The notes below the pieces were generated by a model that did no database searches, was not told the DNA's origin, and saw only the letters and a program-made list of their open reading frames with translations. Positions 1 to 12,184 of a stretch of 64,000 nucleotides of DNA are shown in pieces. The position numbers and the translations under genes were made by a program. The stretch comes from Haberlea rhodopensis (Eukaryota; Streptophyta; Magnoliopsida; Lamiales; Gesneriaceae). The DNA lies in assembly GCA_907163345.1 (NCBI GenBank), contig CAJQUN010000003.1, positions 3,038,001 through 3,102,000 on the forward strand, written 5' to 3'. The stretch's first letter is position 1, and every line of letters begins with the position of its first letter.

Positions 1-1270
1 AAACATAATAAATTAAAGTATCAAAATTTTCCACCATCAAATTGAGATACTGTATCAATAACTTTAAATATTTACTAGTACAAAAATCGACAATTCGTAA
101 GTCCCAAAAAAAAACATTTCTTCTTACTCAAGACGAAGTTCCCAAAACAAAAATATTATTTATTGTTATTTTACAAGGTTCTTAATGAAAGAACTTGAAA
201 CTATTGTTTATCAATAAATCAACAATTTTTTAATCGTCAAAATAAATTATTTTAAACTCTTAGGTACAAATACAACTTGAAAATACTGTTTCTTAAACCC
301 TTTAATGTATTTAATTGATAATTAAAGAATCTTTAATATAATGAAGATGCGGACGGATTGGATGAGTAGTTGGATGAAGATACAACAATCAACTATCTGC
401 TCACATAATTGCGGGTTTGCAACATTTACTCGAAAGCTAAAACGCATGGATACATGTAGGTGAATGTGGGTTGGGTGGATGTATTGACTTGTGCGGTTTT
501 TCTACACACCTGTTATCAGGCAATTAATTTGCATATCTTCAAGTCAACTTTTGTTTGTATAAAATATCTAGAAACGAAGACTAAACAGTTTCAATGAACT
601 TTTATCATATTCATCGCGGACATAGACACACACATATGTGTGACTTACAGGTGAATTGGCATTTAATTACTAAATTGAGTTAATTTGAAAAATACGATTT
701 GAAATTTAAATCTCCCGATCCAAACACTCTTTTGGGAAATATTTGTATGTAAAGAGCGGAGCCAGAAAATAATTTTTGAGGGAGCGAAAAAAATTTTGAA
801 CAAATTTAAAGGGTAAAATAAATATTTGGGGGGCAAAAAAATTTTTTTTTTAAATAAGGGTAAAAATGTGCTTTTTTCAACAAAAAAAATTTACATTAAA
901 TTTTTAAAAAATTGGGGGCCTCTGTGTATGCACCCGCTTTGAGCTTTATTTATGGACCAACTCAATATTTAAACTATAAAAAGAAAATCCAGAAATTATT
1001 TCTAACTAATAATTTATATACTCTATTTTCCATGTCATAAACATCAATATGAAACAATAAGATCCATCAATATTTCAAGTTTCAATAAAAATTAATTAAA
1101 TAAGTACAATATAAATGTTAATTAGTATATATATGAAAACAAAAACAAAAAAAATCGGTATTATGTAATAGATAATAATATTAAGAATTTAGAGGTTGGA
1201 GCAGTAGATCCAATGTAAGTTTAGAAATAAGGAGTAATTACTGAATATAAATGTTAAAAAATTAAAAGAA
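1..1270. other. Non-coding AT-rich stretch with dispersed repeat pieces
   Basis: I see no credible gene here. About 760-950 resembles a decayed plant transposon, with purine-rich runs and a GGGGGCC block. About 940-980 carries a phrase ('accaactcaata') that recurs near 10965 and 39700, so a dispersed repeat is present. About 350-530 is weakly similar in style to the hAT-like element near 48.9 kb. No boundaries can be set. Confidence 0.4.
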
Positions 1271-1309
1271 AAATTGGGCTAAGCTCATAGTATAGCAAGG
1301 GAGAGTAAA

Positions 1310-1575
1310 ACAGTTTAGCCACCCTTAGTTTCCCCGCAAAACCCACATTTCCCACCACTCCCAGAAGAAGAACTCGAGGGAGCTGCCAGTAAGCCGGCCA
1401 TGACTACTCTCTTCTTCCTTTCCTCTCATACTCGGGGTCATCTGAAGGCAGCTCAAACCGACACACAGGACACGAATTCCTCCACCCCAACAAGGGGACA
1501 ATAGAGTCAGCATGATTATCATGCCCACAAGGTTATTTCTTGGTAATTTCACCCCCAGTCGCCATAGAAGAAAAT
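1310..1575 (-). pseudogene. RING-H2 E3 ubiquitin ligase C-terminal fragment (broken)
   Basis: Read on the minus strand, this encodes the end of a RING-H2 domain: [12 protein letters not shown], then [20 protein letters not shown], then a Ser/Gly-rich tail with KCGFCGETKGG. The PCGHxxHxxC-type loop and the CPVCR pair are the second half of a RING finger, which in plants recruits E2 enzymes. A TAA stop lies just before PCGH, the usual Cys after HAD is Ser, and a frameshift follows PEYERK. The first RING half and the N-terminus are missing. Similar flanking words near 1275 and 1575 suggest capture within a repeat. I judge it a dead fragment. Confidence 0.65.
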
Positions 1576-1706
1576 TTGGGCTAAACTCATAGGGTAGTAA
1601 GGGATGAAGCTTGCCACCCGTAGTTTCTCCCCTGACCGTCGTTAATAGCTATTACTTGAAGAAAAAAATAAGGGTTTTTTTAATTATTTGACCTAAAAAA
1701 AATCTA

Positions 1707-1751
<45 letters not shown>

Positions 1752-2092
1752 GAAAGTTGACATCTTAGATGACGACTTCCATATATATAGTATTCTATTA
1801 TTTAATAATCTTCCATATATATATTTTAATATTCTTCTATATATAGACTTTCATATATATTTTAATAGTCTTTTTTACTAAATACCATATAAGGGATGAA
1901 GCTTGCCACCATCCGTAGTTTCTCCCCTGACCGTCATTAATAGCTATTACTTGAAGAAAAAAATACCCACCCCCTAATTTGGGGTTTTTTTAATTATTAG
2001 ACCTAAAAAAATCTATTTATTAAAATAACCTTCTTTTTTTTTTATATTATCAATATGACCGAAGTCGTCATTTCAGATGGCGACTTCAGTAC

Positions 2093-2710
2093 TGATGTGA
2101 TGGGGGAATTAAACCACATCGGGTAAAATCATTGCCGAACAAGACGAAATTGCCGAACAAGAAAACACCCGAAGATGATGATACTCCGCTCGGTCCATTT
2201 GGTCAAACAGTGGCATAAGACCCGGTCATGACGATTTGTTAAGCGAATTTCCGGGACATGCTTTGAATAGACCGTGTCATAAACAAAAGGAGCAATTAGT
2301 GGCCAAGTTAGTAAACATGATGGAAGGAATTATGGGCCGATAATTATGCTATGATGTGAGTACTTAGTGGCTAAAGTGGGGTGAATTAGAGGCATGATGG
2401 AAGGAATTATGGGCTGAGAATTAGGCTAGAATAGGGGAACATTTATGATAAAGAAGGGAGCCATTTTATTTCTCAAGGATCTCGGCTCTTTACATGAGAA
2501 GAGTGCATTATTTTCTTGGATTCATTTTTCTCATTTCTTGTACCAAATATTGTAAAAATATCATCGTTTATAGTGAAAATTTATATTGGACAAGGTCCCG
2601 TGGTTTTTCCCTTCGATTTGGAGGTTTTTCACATAAAAATTGTGATATCTCCTATTTTATTTTCTACTGCATCTAACTCTACCGAGTAGTAAAAATACGG
2701 GATCACATCA
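2093..2710. mobile_element. Solo LTR, 618 bp
   Basis: The segment starts TGATGTGAT and ends ATCACATCA, the TG...CA inverted ends of an LTR. It is flanked by a perfect 5-bp target duplication AGTAC at 2088-2092 and 2711-2715. No internal retrotransposon sequence remains, so it is a solo LTR left by recombination. It interrupts the left arm of the foldback element. The right arm shows the uninterrupted sequence (around 4720), which confirms both boundaries. Confidence 0.9.
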
Positions 2711-2739
2711 AGTACGAAAATTAATTTTTTTATTGAAGT

Positions 2740-3497
2740 CAGTGTTTTCAAAACCGGATCGGATATGAAACCGGTGCCCTTATTGGTTACAGGTTCAATC
2801 GGTTCAACCGGTTGAACCATTGATTCAACCGGTGATGACATCAGCATTATGTAATATCTATTTTAAGTTTTGTAAAATATATATACCATATATTTTACTA
2901 TAGTTTCAAGTTGTTCACAATAAAAAAATATCGTTATACCAACATAACATGTCAAACTTCAAAAATCAGATAAAATGAAATGTCTAACATAAAATAATAA
3001 TAATAATAATAAAACATCTAAAAAAACAACAAATAATGTCAAAAAAGATCAATATCCCAAAATTATAATAAAATATTTAAAATATTATGAAATTATTCAC
3101 ATATATTATAATATATTATAATTTACGAGAAACTAAACATGTTTATATATAATACACAAGATACATTTATTGAATTATATGAATTTTTTGATAAAAACAC
3201 GCATAAAACATTTTTTGTAATCATTTTAATAACACTAAATTATATATAATATATTTTGTTCTACAAATTTGATTTATAATTTTAAAAAAATAAAAAAGAG
3301 TTAAAATTTTAAAAAGGAAAGAAAAATGAAGGAACATACTGGTTCAACCAGTCAACCGGTTCACTGGTTGAACCGGTTTTTTACCGGTTCCCACTGGTTT
3401 ATCAGGGTGGTTTTGAAGGGTCAATCGGACCGGATCAAACACTGGTTACAAGTTAAACGGTTGAACCGACCGGTTCGGACCGATTTTCAAAACACTG
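2740..3497. mobile_element. hAT-type non-autonomous element (MITE-like), 758 bp
   Basis: The terminal inverted repeats begin CAGTGTTTTCAAAACCGG on the left and CAGTGTTTTGAAAATCGG on the right, read inward. They are flanked by a perfect 8-bp target duplication ATTGAAGT at 2732-2739 and 3498-3505. An 8-bp duplication with CA(G/T)TG ends is diagnostic of hAT. Subterminal regions hold clustered CCGGTT/AACCGG words, which in hAT elements are commonly transposase binding sites. There is no transposase ORF. The right arm of the foldback, near 4700, shows the empty site. Confidence 0.92.
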
Positions 3498-4846
3498 ATT
3501 GAAGTCGCCATCCGAGATGACGACTCAATATAAATTTTTTTTTACAAAGAAGTCGTCATCCAAGATGACAACTTCCATATATATATTTTTTATATGGAAG
3601 TCGCCATCTCGGATGGCGACTTCCATATATATAGTATTATATTATTTAATAGTCTTTCATATATATATTTTTAATATTCTTCTATATATAAACTTTCATA
3701 TATATTTTAATAGTCTTTTTTACTAAATATCATATAACATAGTCTTCTATTAATTAATAATTATACAATATCCTTTATTTATTATTTTTTACTTCTTAAT
3801 AAATTACTATAAATTAATGAAAATAATATGTTTTTCTATATATTTACTATATTTTAAATTAGATCTATTATTTTAAATTATGCTCAAACAAACTTATTCT
3901 CACTAACTGAAATTATAATAATTAGTTTTAAATGTTTGAACTTTAGAATTGATATTTATATTGTGTTCACACTATTTTAAATTATATTTATAATGTGATA
4001 TTAAATTTAAATTAATATAATATGTTATCTATTATTATTATTATTATAACTATCAATTTTTTAGTAATTTATACTTATAAATTTGAATCTCAGATGACGA
4101 TTTTCTTATAAAAAAAACTGATAGTTATAATAATAATAATAGATAACATATTATATTAATTCAAATTTAATATCACATTATAAGTATACTGGAAAAAAAT
4201 AATAGATATAATTTAATAACATTGTCCATTCGACTTCCATATATTTTTTTTATTGTTCCTTATCATTAATATTATTATTTTAACTAGCTCTTATAAAATG
4301 TTATTATTAAATTATTTATTATATTAGTATAATATATTATTATTATTATTAAGAAAGAAACAATGTATGATGAAATAAACTTATTTAAAGTATTTTGAAA
4401 AATATATTATTTTCATTAACTTATAGTAATTTATTAAGAAGTAGAAAATAATAAATAAAGGATATTGTAAAAATTTTAAATAATAGAAGACTATGTTATA
4501 TGATATTTAGTAAAAATAGTATGTAAAATATATATATGGAAATCTGTATATAGAAGACTATTAAAAAATATATATATATATATAAAAGACTATTAAATAA
4601 TAGAAGAGTATATATATATATATATGGAAGTCGACATCTAGGATGACGACTTTCTTATTAAAAAAAAGTTATATTGGAGTCACCATCTGAGATGTCGACT
4701 TCAATAAAAAAATTAATTTTCGTACTGAAGTCGCCATCTCAGATGACAACTTCGATTGAGTTATTTTGATAAATATTTTTTATAGGTTAAATAATTAAAA
4801 AACCCATAATTAATAGATATGACATATTATTACTTAGAAGGAAAAA

Positions 4847-5160
4847 TCCCCACTCCCTAGATTGGGACCAGACTGTCATTAATAGATATGTGGTTGACAT
4901 ATTCTAACTTCTACATGCTTTTATGTAGGGGTGCTTAATGGATCGGATCGATCCGGTCCGAAACCGACCAGTTCTGGATCCGTTAAGCACGGTAGGTCCG
5001 GTTCGTTAAGGAACCGGATCTCCCCACTCCCTAGATTGGTACCAGACTGTCATTAATAGATATGTGGTTGACATATATATTCTAACTTCTACATGCTTTT
5101 ATGTAGGGGTGCTTAAGGAACCGGATCTCCCCACTCCCTAGATTGGTACTAGACTGTCTC
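4847..5160. repeat. Direct repeat of about 95 bp, 2.3 copies, with a palindromic insert
   Basis: A block beginning 'tccccactccctagattgg' and running to 'gtaggggtgcttaa' occurs at about 4847-4940 and 5019-5116, with a partial third copy at about 5126-5156. Between the first two lies a GATC/CCGG-rich inverted segment (about 4932-5015) with inverted ends GTGCTTAA / TTAAGCAC, resembling a small hAT-like element. The first block is also the outer end of the foldback's right arm. Confidence 0.6.
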
Positions 5161-7159
5161 ACAATGAAGTATCTATGTTAGCTCTTTTTCTTCTTTGCAA
5201 AATTACATGACATTTATATCAAAGAAATAAACGAAATAACAGGATGAGTATGGGTGTGTTTGCAACTTATTCAAAGTATTTTTACGTTGCTTTTGCTTAA
5301 AGTTTGAAAATTTTACTTTTAAGCAAAAGTATTGAGTGTTTGCTATAAAAATAAAAAAAATAGCTCAAATTATTACAAAATTGCTACCACACAAATAAAA
5401 ACAGTGAAAAAAATCACATGATCTGCTTTTCTGATTCTGTTTTTACCTACTTATTTTTAAAGAAGCAGTAACAAAAGCGATGAAATAAAACATTCAAAAT
5501 CAGTTTTTTTTGTCTGAAAACAGATAAGCATTTCTGAAAAGCAGTCGCAAGCACTCGCTTAAAAGGGCTTGTAATTCACTTAAAAGGGCTTGTAATTTAT
5601 GTATAGAGTTACTAATCTCTGTTACTGCTTTTTTTAGTATTTTATGCAGTTATATATATATATTTATTTATTTATTAATCTATGTAAATCAGTAGAAACA
5701 ATTATTATTGTATCATATTTATGACGTAATAAAATAGCTTCCAAATGTAATTGATTAAAAAAAAAAGAAAGAATGGCCTTCTGATTATTTTCATGTTTTA
5801 ATATTTAGTGCTCTTGAAAGTTTGTTTCTAAAATTTTCGAAATCATTGCTGGTGCCACACTTTAGATTTGGGATGTGAGATTCACAAATAAGTACAAGTA
5901 CAAAAAAATATATTTTGTTGAAATCTATCAATATAAATGTAAAAACTAGAATATATGATTAAAATTATTCAATATTAAAATGTGTAAATTTCTACATTCT
6001 CAAACTCATTAACTCTGAGACCCGTGACATATTCTTCTAGTATTTTTATTTTTATTTGATAACTTAGACAAAAAATATAATTTTAATTTGATTGATGTCT
6101 AAATGTTGATTCACACCTTTTATATTTTCTTTTATTTTATAGGAAATATATTACCTTGTGGAAAGGAAGGTATATCCACCCAAATATAAAATCCTGATAT
6201 CGTGTGTGGAGGAAGATATGCTTGGTCTTGAGGATCTGATGGATTCTCCTTTTTGTTTACAATTTCTTACCAATTATCCTTTTTTTTTTTTTAAAGTGTC
6301 ATGATGTCGCTTACTATTTATCCTTAAATCAACAGTATTCCCAATTGTTTTAATAAACCAAATCTCCATACAATTCACGATAAGAATCAAGTAGAATCAT
6401 ATCTAAGAATACAATCTCAGCTTGATCTACTCGAAAAATAGCAAAATTCCAGGTCGAAATTTTCCCAGATTACTAGAATGAATGGCAAATAGTTTGAAGA
6501 AGAACCGAAGAAGACTACCTTTTTCATATAAGGATATGTTTTCTAAATCGATGACAATATCATAAAGATGATCTTAATTAAAATTCAAAACTAATCATAA
6601 ACGACGAATGCATAACAAATAATATAATTATATAGCTCATAAACAATGAGTTTAGAAACTAATTGTCTCAATTAGAAACATAAGAAAAAACCCAAATGCT
6701 TATCCTCAAATATGCAATTGAAAGCAAAATATATGTTCTCCAATCCGAGTTTCAAATGAATCATAAGCTCAATGTCACTCATCATCCCGATTCACCAATA
6801 AAATTAGTGACTTATTAAATTCAAGATGAGTAATTATTTGCATATATGGAATCGATCTCGATGAAGGGCATAGCTAAAATCAATGAAGGAGGAATATGTA
6901 AAATTAAGTGACATATTGCCTATGCAACTAAATTAAATTTTAAAGCAGTGGTTGCTAATAAAATTCATAAACTTGGTCATTGAATTACAATCCAATGCAA
7001 ATAAATTACTTGACAATTTCATGATAGTTTTAGTAAAAAAAACTAAGTACTTGCCAAATTCATGTTTTGAATTTGAATAATTTTATTTTATAGGAGAATT
7101 TTACACAAATTTTAAAAATATACACTTGAAACATAACAATCTAATAGTAACAAGGGAAG
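5161..7159. other. No gene seen; AT-rich intergenic DNA
   Basis: Open frames are short and without recognisable domains. About 5255-5590 contains inverted 'ttgcttaaa'/'ttttaagcaa' words, suggesting a small decayed MITE. A poly-T run lies near 6280. Nothing else is supported. Confidence 0.4.
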
Positions 7160-7510
7160 CAGACATTGAATTGAGTACTTTTTGGACCACCTTCCCAACT
7201 CCAAAGGCTGATTCAGTCACATTCTCACGTTATAAATCATGATGGGAGGTACTCTCAGTCGGTTATCCTCTCTCCGAGTGGATTCTCTATGAGTGATGAT
7301 CTTCTGTCTTAGTTTTCTTATTTTGTTGTAATTGGCCGACTTATTTGTTTGTTTTAGACTTTGCTGTGTGTCCACTGTCTTGTTTCATTTAGTACATTGT
7401 GTTTCTTTTTTTAGCATTTATAGTGTCGTTATTGGGTCGTTGTAGTTTCGTTTATTTGTTTTGTTTAAGGTTGGAGTACCCCTTTAATAAACTGTTCTCT
7501 TACAAAAAAA
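7160..7510 (+). mobile_element. LINE 3' end fragment with poly(A)
   Basis: A T-rich 3' UTR-like stretch ends with 'ggttggagtacccc...aataaactgttctcttac' and then an A run at about 7503-7510. The same style of tail ('gagtaccc' followed by A's) appears at 12.6 kb and is usual for plant L1-type LINEs. No coding sequence is preserved, so this is a 5'-truncated insert. Confidence 0.5.
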
Positions 7511-7559
7511 ATGGAAATAATATTATTATCCTTTGTATTTAAAAGACATGAACTAATCT

Positions 7560-9238
7560 TTTTTACATTTGAAAAATTAAAGCCAGTGAGTTTCTACGCT
7601 TTTCTCTCTCTATGAGAGTCTTCCCCTGTTCGCCACCTTCCTTGTGAAACTTCACTGAATTCGTAGTTCTCCTCACTTTGTATCCCCCCTTTTTCTTTTT
7701 TCTTTTTTTTTTTCTCTTTTCCATCGACTCCAATTTAAGTAAATGGAAATCCCTTATAATTACTCCGGATGACGATGAAGTTCTTGTTGTTACTGAGGCC
7801 CTTGTTGAGAAAGGTCATCATTTAGCTCCAAATGGTTTATTAGGTAAGCTTCTTACACGAAAAATGGTAAATAAGAAGGCTTTCTTCGATTCTTTGCGCA
7901 AACTTTGGAGGGTTTCTAAAAGTATGGAGCTCAAATCCCTCTCTGATAACATTTTCCTGTTTACCTTTGAAGTGGTTCTTGATATCGAACGTATTTTGGA
8001 CTTGGAACCATGGGCCTTTAACTCGTTCATTAATGGTTCTGTAGGATCAAGCGTTTAACGCTTTACCAAAAGCTATAGCTGGTGGTAACTGTGCAACTCT
8101 AATCTTTAAACTGTAGAGCAGCTCAAGTGTCACGCTTCGATTGCTCACCAAGCATGGATAATTATTGCACTCCAACAACCTCCCTCCCAATAATTGTACT
8201 ACCTTGCAACTCATGGGAATCGAACACGTGACATTAGCTCTGATACCAATTGTAGGATCAAGCGCTTGCTGCTTACCAAAAGTTATAGCTGATTGTAATG
8301 CTGCAACTCTAATCTTTAAACCGTAGAGCAACCCAAGCGGCAAGCTTCGATCATTCTCCAAGCATGGACAATTATTACACTCCAGCAGGTTCTAAAAAAA
8401 TTGAAGGCTTTTCTATGTGCGGATTGGGTCCCTTTCACTTTACCCAGTTCTAGATTATAGACTATGATTTCTGATGTGGGGATGATTATTGAAGACACCC
8501 TTGGTATTGCTGCTATTGTGGACACTGATAATAAAGGTCGTTGCTTGGATCCTTATATGCACATTAGGTCTGTTATAGATACTACTAAACCTTTACGCAG
8601 AGTTGTCAATATTTCTATAGATATCCAACCACATCTTACCCTGGTTTACATTCGATATGAACGTCTACCAAATTATTGTTAGAGGCCTTCGATGCGTGCT
8701 GAGTTTGAGCTGAGCTCATTCACTAATCTTAATTTAATTGGTGGCTTTCAGCAAAATCTCTTTGAACCAATTCCTCATATGGTTGGTGAGTCTTCGCCAG
8801 TCGTTGTGGAGGGGGACATCCGAAGTAAACCTGGGGGAAACAAAACGTTGTTTGGATTTTCAGACTTCTGATTAATCAAATTTATCTGATGTTCCTCAAG
8901 GTCCAGTTATTGAGAATGAGCCAGTGCTTAATGGAAGAACTATGGGCTCAGTTTATTCAGGTTCTCCTAGATTGACTTCCTCAGGCTCAAAGGCATCATC
9001 TAGCTCTTTTTTGGCGAAGGTTGTATAGCAACCCTACCAACCGCCATGAGACTCTTCAGTTGTATTGCTCAGGTATTTTGAGGAACCCGAGCATTATATT
9101 GCTTGCGAATGTCTATTCATGAGCCATATTCTTTGGTATTACTATATAGTATATACTTCTATATTACCTAGATCTCTAATAGAATTATATTTTAGTCACT
9201 TTATTGTATTGTATCATGCAAAAAAAAAAAAAAAAAAA
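7560..9238 (+). pseudogene. L1-type LINE ORF1 relic (DUF4283 type) ending in poly(A)
   Basis: The frame from 7678 reads LLGKLLTRKMVNKKAFFDSL, then WRVSKSMELKSLSDNIFLFTF and LDLEPWAF. This is the DUF4283 pattern found in the ORF1 (gag-like, RNA-binding) proteins of plant L1 LINEs. After the 349-bp TRIM at 8040-8388 the same protein resumes: DTLGIAAIVDTDNKGRC, YMHIRSVIDTTKPLRRVV, YERLPNYC, the start of the CCHC knuckle region. Stops follow from about 8680, and no reverse transcriptase is seen before an A run at about 9220-9238. The LINE is therefore internally deleted as well as interrupted. Confidence 0.75.
8040..8388 (-). mobile_element. TRIM/SMART-like miniature LTR retrotransposon, 349 bp
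   Basis: Two 138-bp direct terminal repeats (8040-8177 and 8251-8388) each start TG and end CA on the plus strand and flank only 73 bp of internal DNA. On the minus strand the internal part opens with TGGTATCAGAGC, the primer binding site for initiator tRNA-Met (about 8237-8248), and closes with a purine tract GGGAGGGAGG against the other repeat. A perfect 5-bp target duplication GGTTC lies at 8035-8039 and 8389-8393. This is the full anatomy of a TRIM without coding capacity. It sits inside LINE ORF1. Confidence 0.93.
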
Positions 9239-9936
9239 TTTCTAATATAACTGATAAATCGTAATCTTAATATACTACTTAACAAGGCGTTAGTGATGCT
9301 TAGTTTGTTTGGGGTAAATGTTTGGTTGAGCCACCGTTTTGTTCTGCTTTCTAGTATTTTGGATTATATTTTAGCCACTTTATTGTATTGTAGGATGATC
9401 ATGTTAGTTTTTCACTATATGAATTTGAGGCTATAGGAAGGGGTTGGTGGGTTTTTTTTTTAATTTAAACTCTGTATCATTGCCAAAACCTAATAGAAAC
9501 CTAATAGTTAAATTGATATGATTTTATGAGTTTTTCTATATTTCTATGGAATTGCTACTATTTTGGCACTAAATAAATATGAACTAAATGGTAGGAATAT
9601 GTATTCTAGCCAGAGTCGAATCTAGCCATATGATTATGGAGGCCAAATGGTAGGATTTTATTAAGTGTCATAAAATATAGGTTTTTAAATATTTGGAGAA
9701 AACATACAATATATATATACAATATATATATATATATATATACACACCTCACCTTTAGAGGAGTATACGAGTAACATATAGGAGACCGATATCAGTGTAG
9801 TCATGAGGAACACAATTTATCTTAGCCATCTTCAAGAGTTTAACGTGAGTACTCGAGTGTTTCTGATGACCAAAGGTTCATCGCAAGGGTGCCTATTTAT
9901 AAGTTCTAGCACACCCAAATTTGAAAATAAATAAAT
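9239..9936. other. No gene seen; TA microsatellite inside
   Basis: AT-rich, without coding signal. A (TA)n tract with TATAC phrases runs at about 9706-9745. A sentence-like repeat ('gtattctagccagagtcgaatctagcc') near 9600 may be transposon debris. Confidence 0.4.
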
Positions 9937-10417
9937 GGGAAAATCACATTTAATACCGTTTACATTCTAAATTTTCATTAATTATGACATTTTTCATCAT
10001 CTTGACTCGATTTTGTGTTTTTTTTAAAAAAATAATCACCGTGTTTTCATCATCTTCTTACGTTCTCAAACTTAGAGTCACTTAAGTCAGTTGTTGCAAT
10101 TTTAAAAAAAATTACAAAAGTATTTGGGTATATCAAAATTCTCTAGTTGCTTTAGGAAAATGAAATTTTGACAACCCTAAAATTATTTTGATTTTTTGTT
10201 TTAATTTGCAATAACTAGTTTAAATAACTCTAAGTTTGAGAATGTATGACTACGATGGAATGTGGTGATAATTTTTCGATAAAACACAAAATTGAGTCAA
10301 GATTATGCAAAGTGTTATATAATTCATTAAAGTTTAGGATGTAAACTGCAAGTTTTCAAATAATGATTTCAAAATGAAATTTGGACCAAATTATAGGTGA
10401 TTAAATATATTTTTTCC
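9937..10417. mobile_element. Mutator-type MITE, 481 bp (copy 1)
   Basis: The element starts GGGAAAAT, ends ATTTTTTCC, and has internal inverted similarity. It is flanked by a perfect 9-bp target duplication TAAATAAAT at 9928-9936 and 10418-10426, the length made by Mutator-like transposases. A second member, with matching internal phrases ('gactcgattttgtgttt', 'gcaataact', 'tttggaccaaa'), lies at 35358-35875 with its own 9-bp duplication. It does not code for a protein. Confidence 0.88.
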
Positions 10418-10426
10418 TAAATAAAT

Positions 10427-12184
10427 AAATAAAAATCATCAATTTAGGAAAACACAAAAGTTATGTGAACAAGTTTAGTAAATCAACAAAAAATGAAATT
10501 ACACTGCCACATAGTAATCTTTATAATCTTACTAATATCTTAGTGTAGAAATCATATAAAGATGTGTATAAGTTTGCGTTTAATCGAACTAATAAATAAC
10601 ATGAATTGCTTTGGTGATTCTTTCGAATATAAGGATAAATCAATTATTTATTTTAAAAATACGTTTATTTTAGTGGTATTGAGACGATCAATTGCACTGA
10701 TTTGTATCCAGTTTTTAATAAATTAAATTCGTTTGTGTTGTTAATTTGTACATGGATTACTAATAAATAAACCTAAATAAATAAATAAATAAAATTTTAG
10801 AATAACTTCCCTAAATCCTCCAATATCTTTTACATTTTCTATTTAAATAACTATTTGTTTTTTTTTTACTGCTGAGATATAAACATTAGTTGTTATATCC
10901 AACAGATTTTCTTATCTTAAAAGGAAAATACATGTATGCACCAGGTTTTACTCACTTATGAACAAACTCAATATGATTGCTCTAAAATAGTTGGTATATT
11001 AATTTTTGTTTTTTTTATATTAAAAAATGTGTTGTTTTAATATTAAGTTGGTGTATAAGTGCGACTCAAACCCAATATATACAAGTATTTACAATCTTAA
11101 GACACCTTTGGTTGCATCTTAAATTTGTGATTTTCTGTGTGTAAATGACATATTGACATCTTAAAGTGGTTGGAGACGCCATATGGAACCGAACGAGGGA
11201 GGACTATCGAAAGAGAGAGCTGATAATTAATACATATCTAAACCAATCTTATACAATCTGTGGATATACACAACTATTTTTGGATAGTTATACTAATTAA
11301 TCTATACAACTAATAGATTTATAATTAATATATACAACTAATGGATATGCGAATGTACAATTTCCGAAAAATTATCGAATTTGTAAATTTTGTTTATTGT
11401 CAGCTGTATTCAAAGTATGTATTGAAAAACGTCCATTCAACAATGTTATTTTCTAAAGTTTAAAAAAAAGTTTAGTTTTCTTTTCTTTTTTTGAGAATTG
11501 ATGATTTTCATCACATGTTGAAATGTATGAAATTATTCACGTTCGACCTTTTGGAAAATTCAATTACAACTCATTCCTGAAATATATTTCATATCTAAAG
11601 AATTTTACATTATAACTGTTGGAAATTTACCCCTATTAGAACAATGATCGAAATATAATGTTGAATTGCTATACAGTTTAAAATATTTGAGTTGCGCCAT
11701 TACCAAATGTTATAGTTTCAGATCAAGTGTTTGATTTTCATGGATTGCATGCAATGTAAGTATTGAAGGGGATTGTTGGGAAGCAGTAATTGTCTCTGCT
11801 AGGAGAGAGGTCGAAATGTGGCACTTTGACTTCTTTACAGTTTAAAAAATTTGAGTTGCAATGTTATCATCAACTGTAGCTTTTGATACAACCGTAAGTG
11901 CTTGATCATGCAATGATGTTTCTTTGTAGATTCCAAGTGCATATCTAACTAGCGCTCCACTATAAGAAAAAATCAGCAAAACCATGCTATAAATTTATCT
12001 TTGTTTGGTTTTGGTCTTCTAATTAATCGTAATTCGGTTTTATACATGATGTCGGAGATTGCTGACATATATATGATATTTGTTTAGTCACCCGGCTTGT
12101 TGTTTGAGATTGAATCATGACTTGTAAGCTATGGTCTATATTGTTGTCCTCTGTTGCTTCTGAGGTAATAATGTAGGGGGGTCT
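10427..12184. other. No gene seen; dispersed repeat pieces
   Basis: AT-rich. About 10930-11110 matches a repeat also found at 39680-39840 and 45440-45560 ('caactcaatatgattg' followed by 'gttggtatattaattt'). No coding frame with recognisable content. Confidence 0.4.

Larger units (their letters stand above)
1620..4890. repeat. Large foldback (inverted-repeat) element with repeated 27-bp palindromes
   Basis: The segment from about 1925 to 4055 is the inverted complement of about 4105-4890 once two later insertions (2093-2710 and 2740-3497) are removed. Examples: 2061-2092 plus 2711-2739 pairs with about 4697-4753, and 3500-3830 pairs with about 4385-4720. The middle (3830-3960 and 4195-4385) pairs poorly. 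Both arms carry a 27-nt palindrome with arms GAAGTCGCCATC / GATGGCGACTTC, at 2061, 3501, 3549, 3597, 4627, 4676 and 4727, with weaker copies at 1752 and 4081. The outer left end is tandemly duplicated (about 1570-1700 and 1895-2030). No transposase is visible and the superfamily is not assigned. Confidence 0.8.

Noticed and set aside
8234..8248. gctctgatacca as part of a tRNA-Met gene
   Set aside because: No cloverleaf upstream. It is the primer binding site of the TRIM; the same holds at 58411 and 23540.
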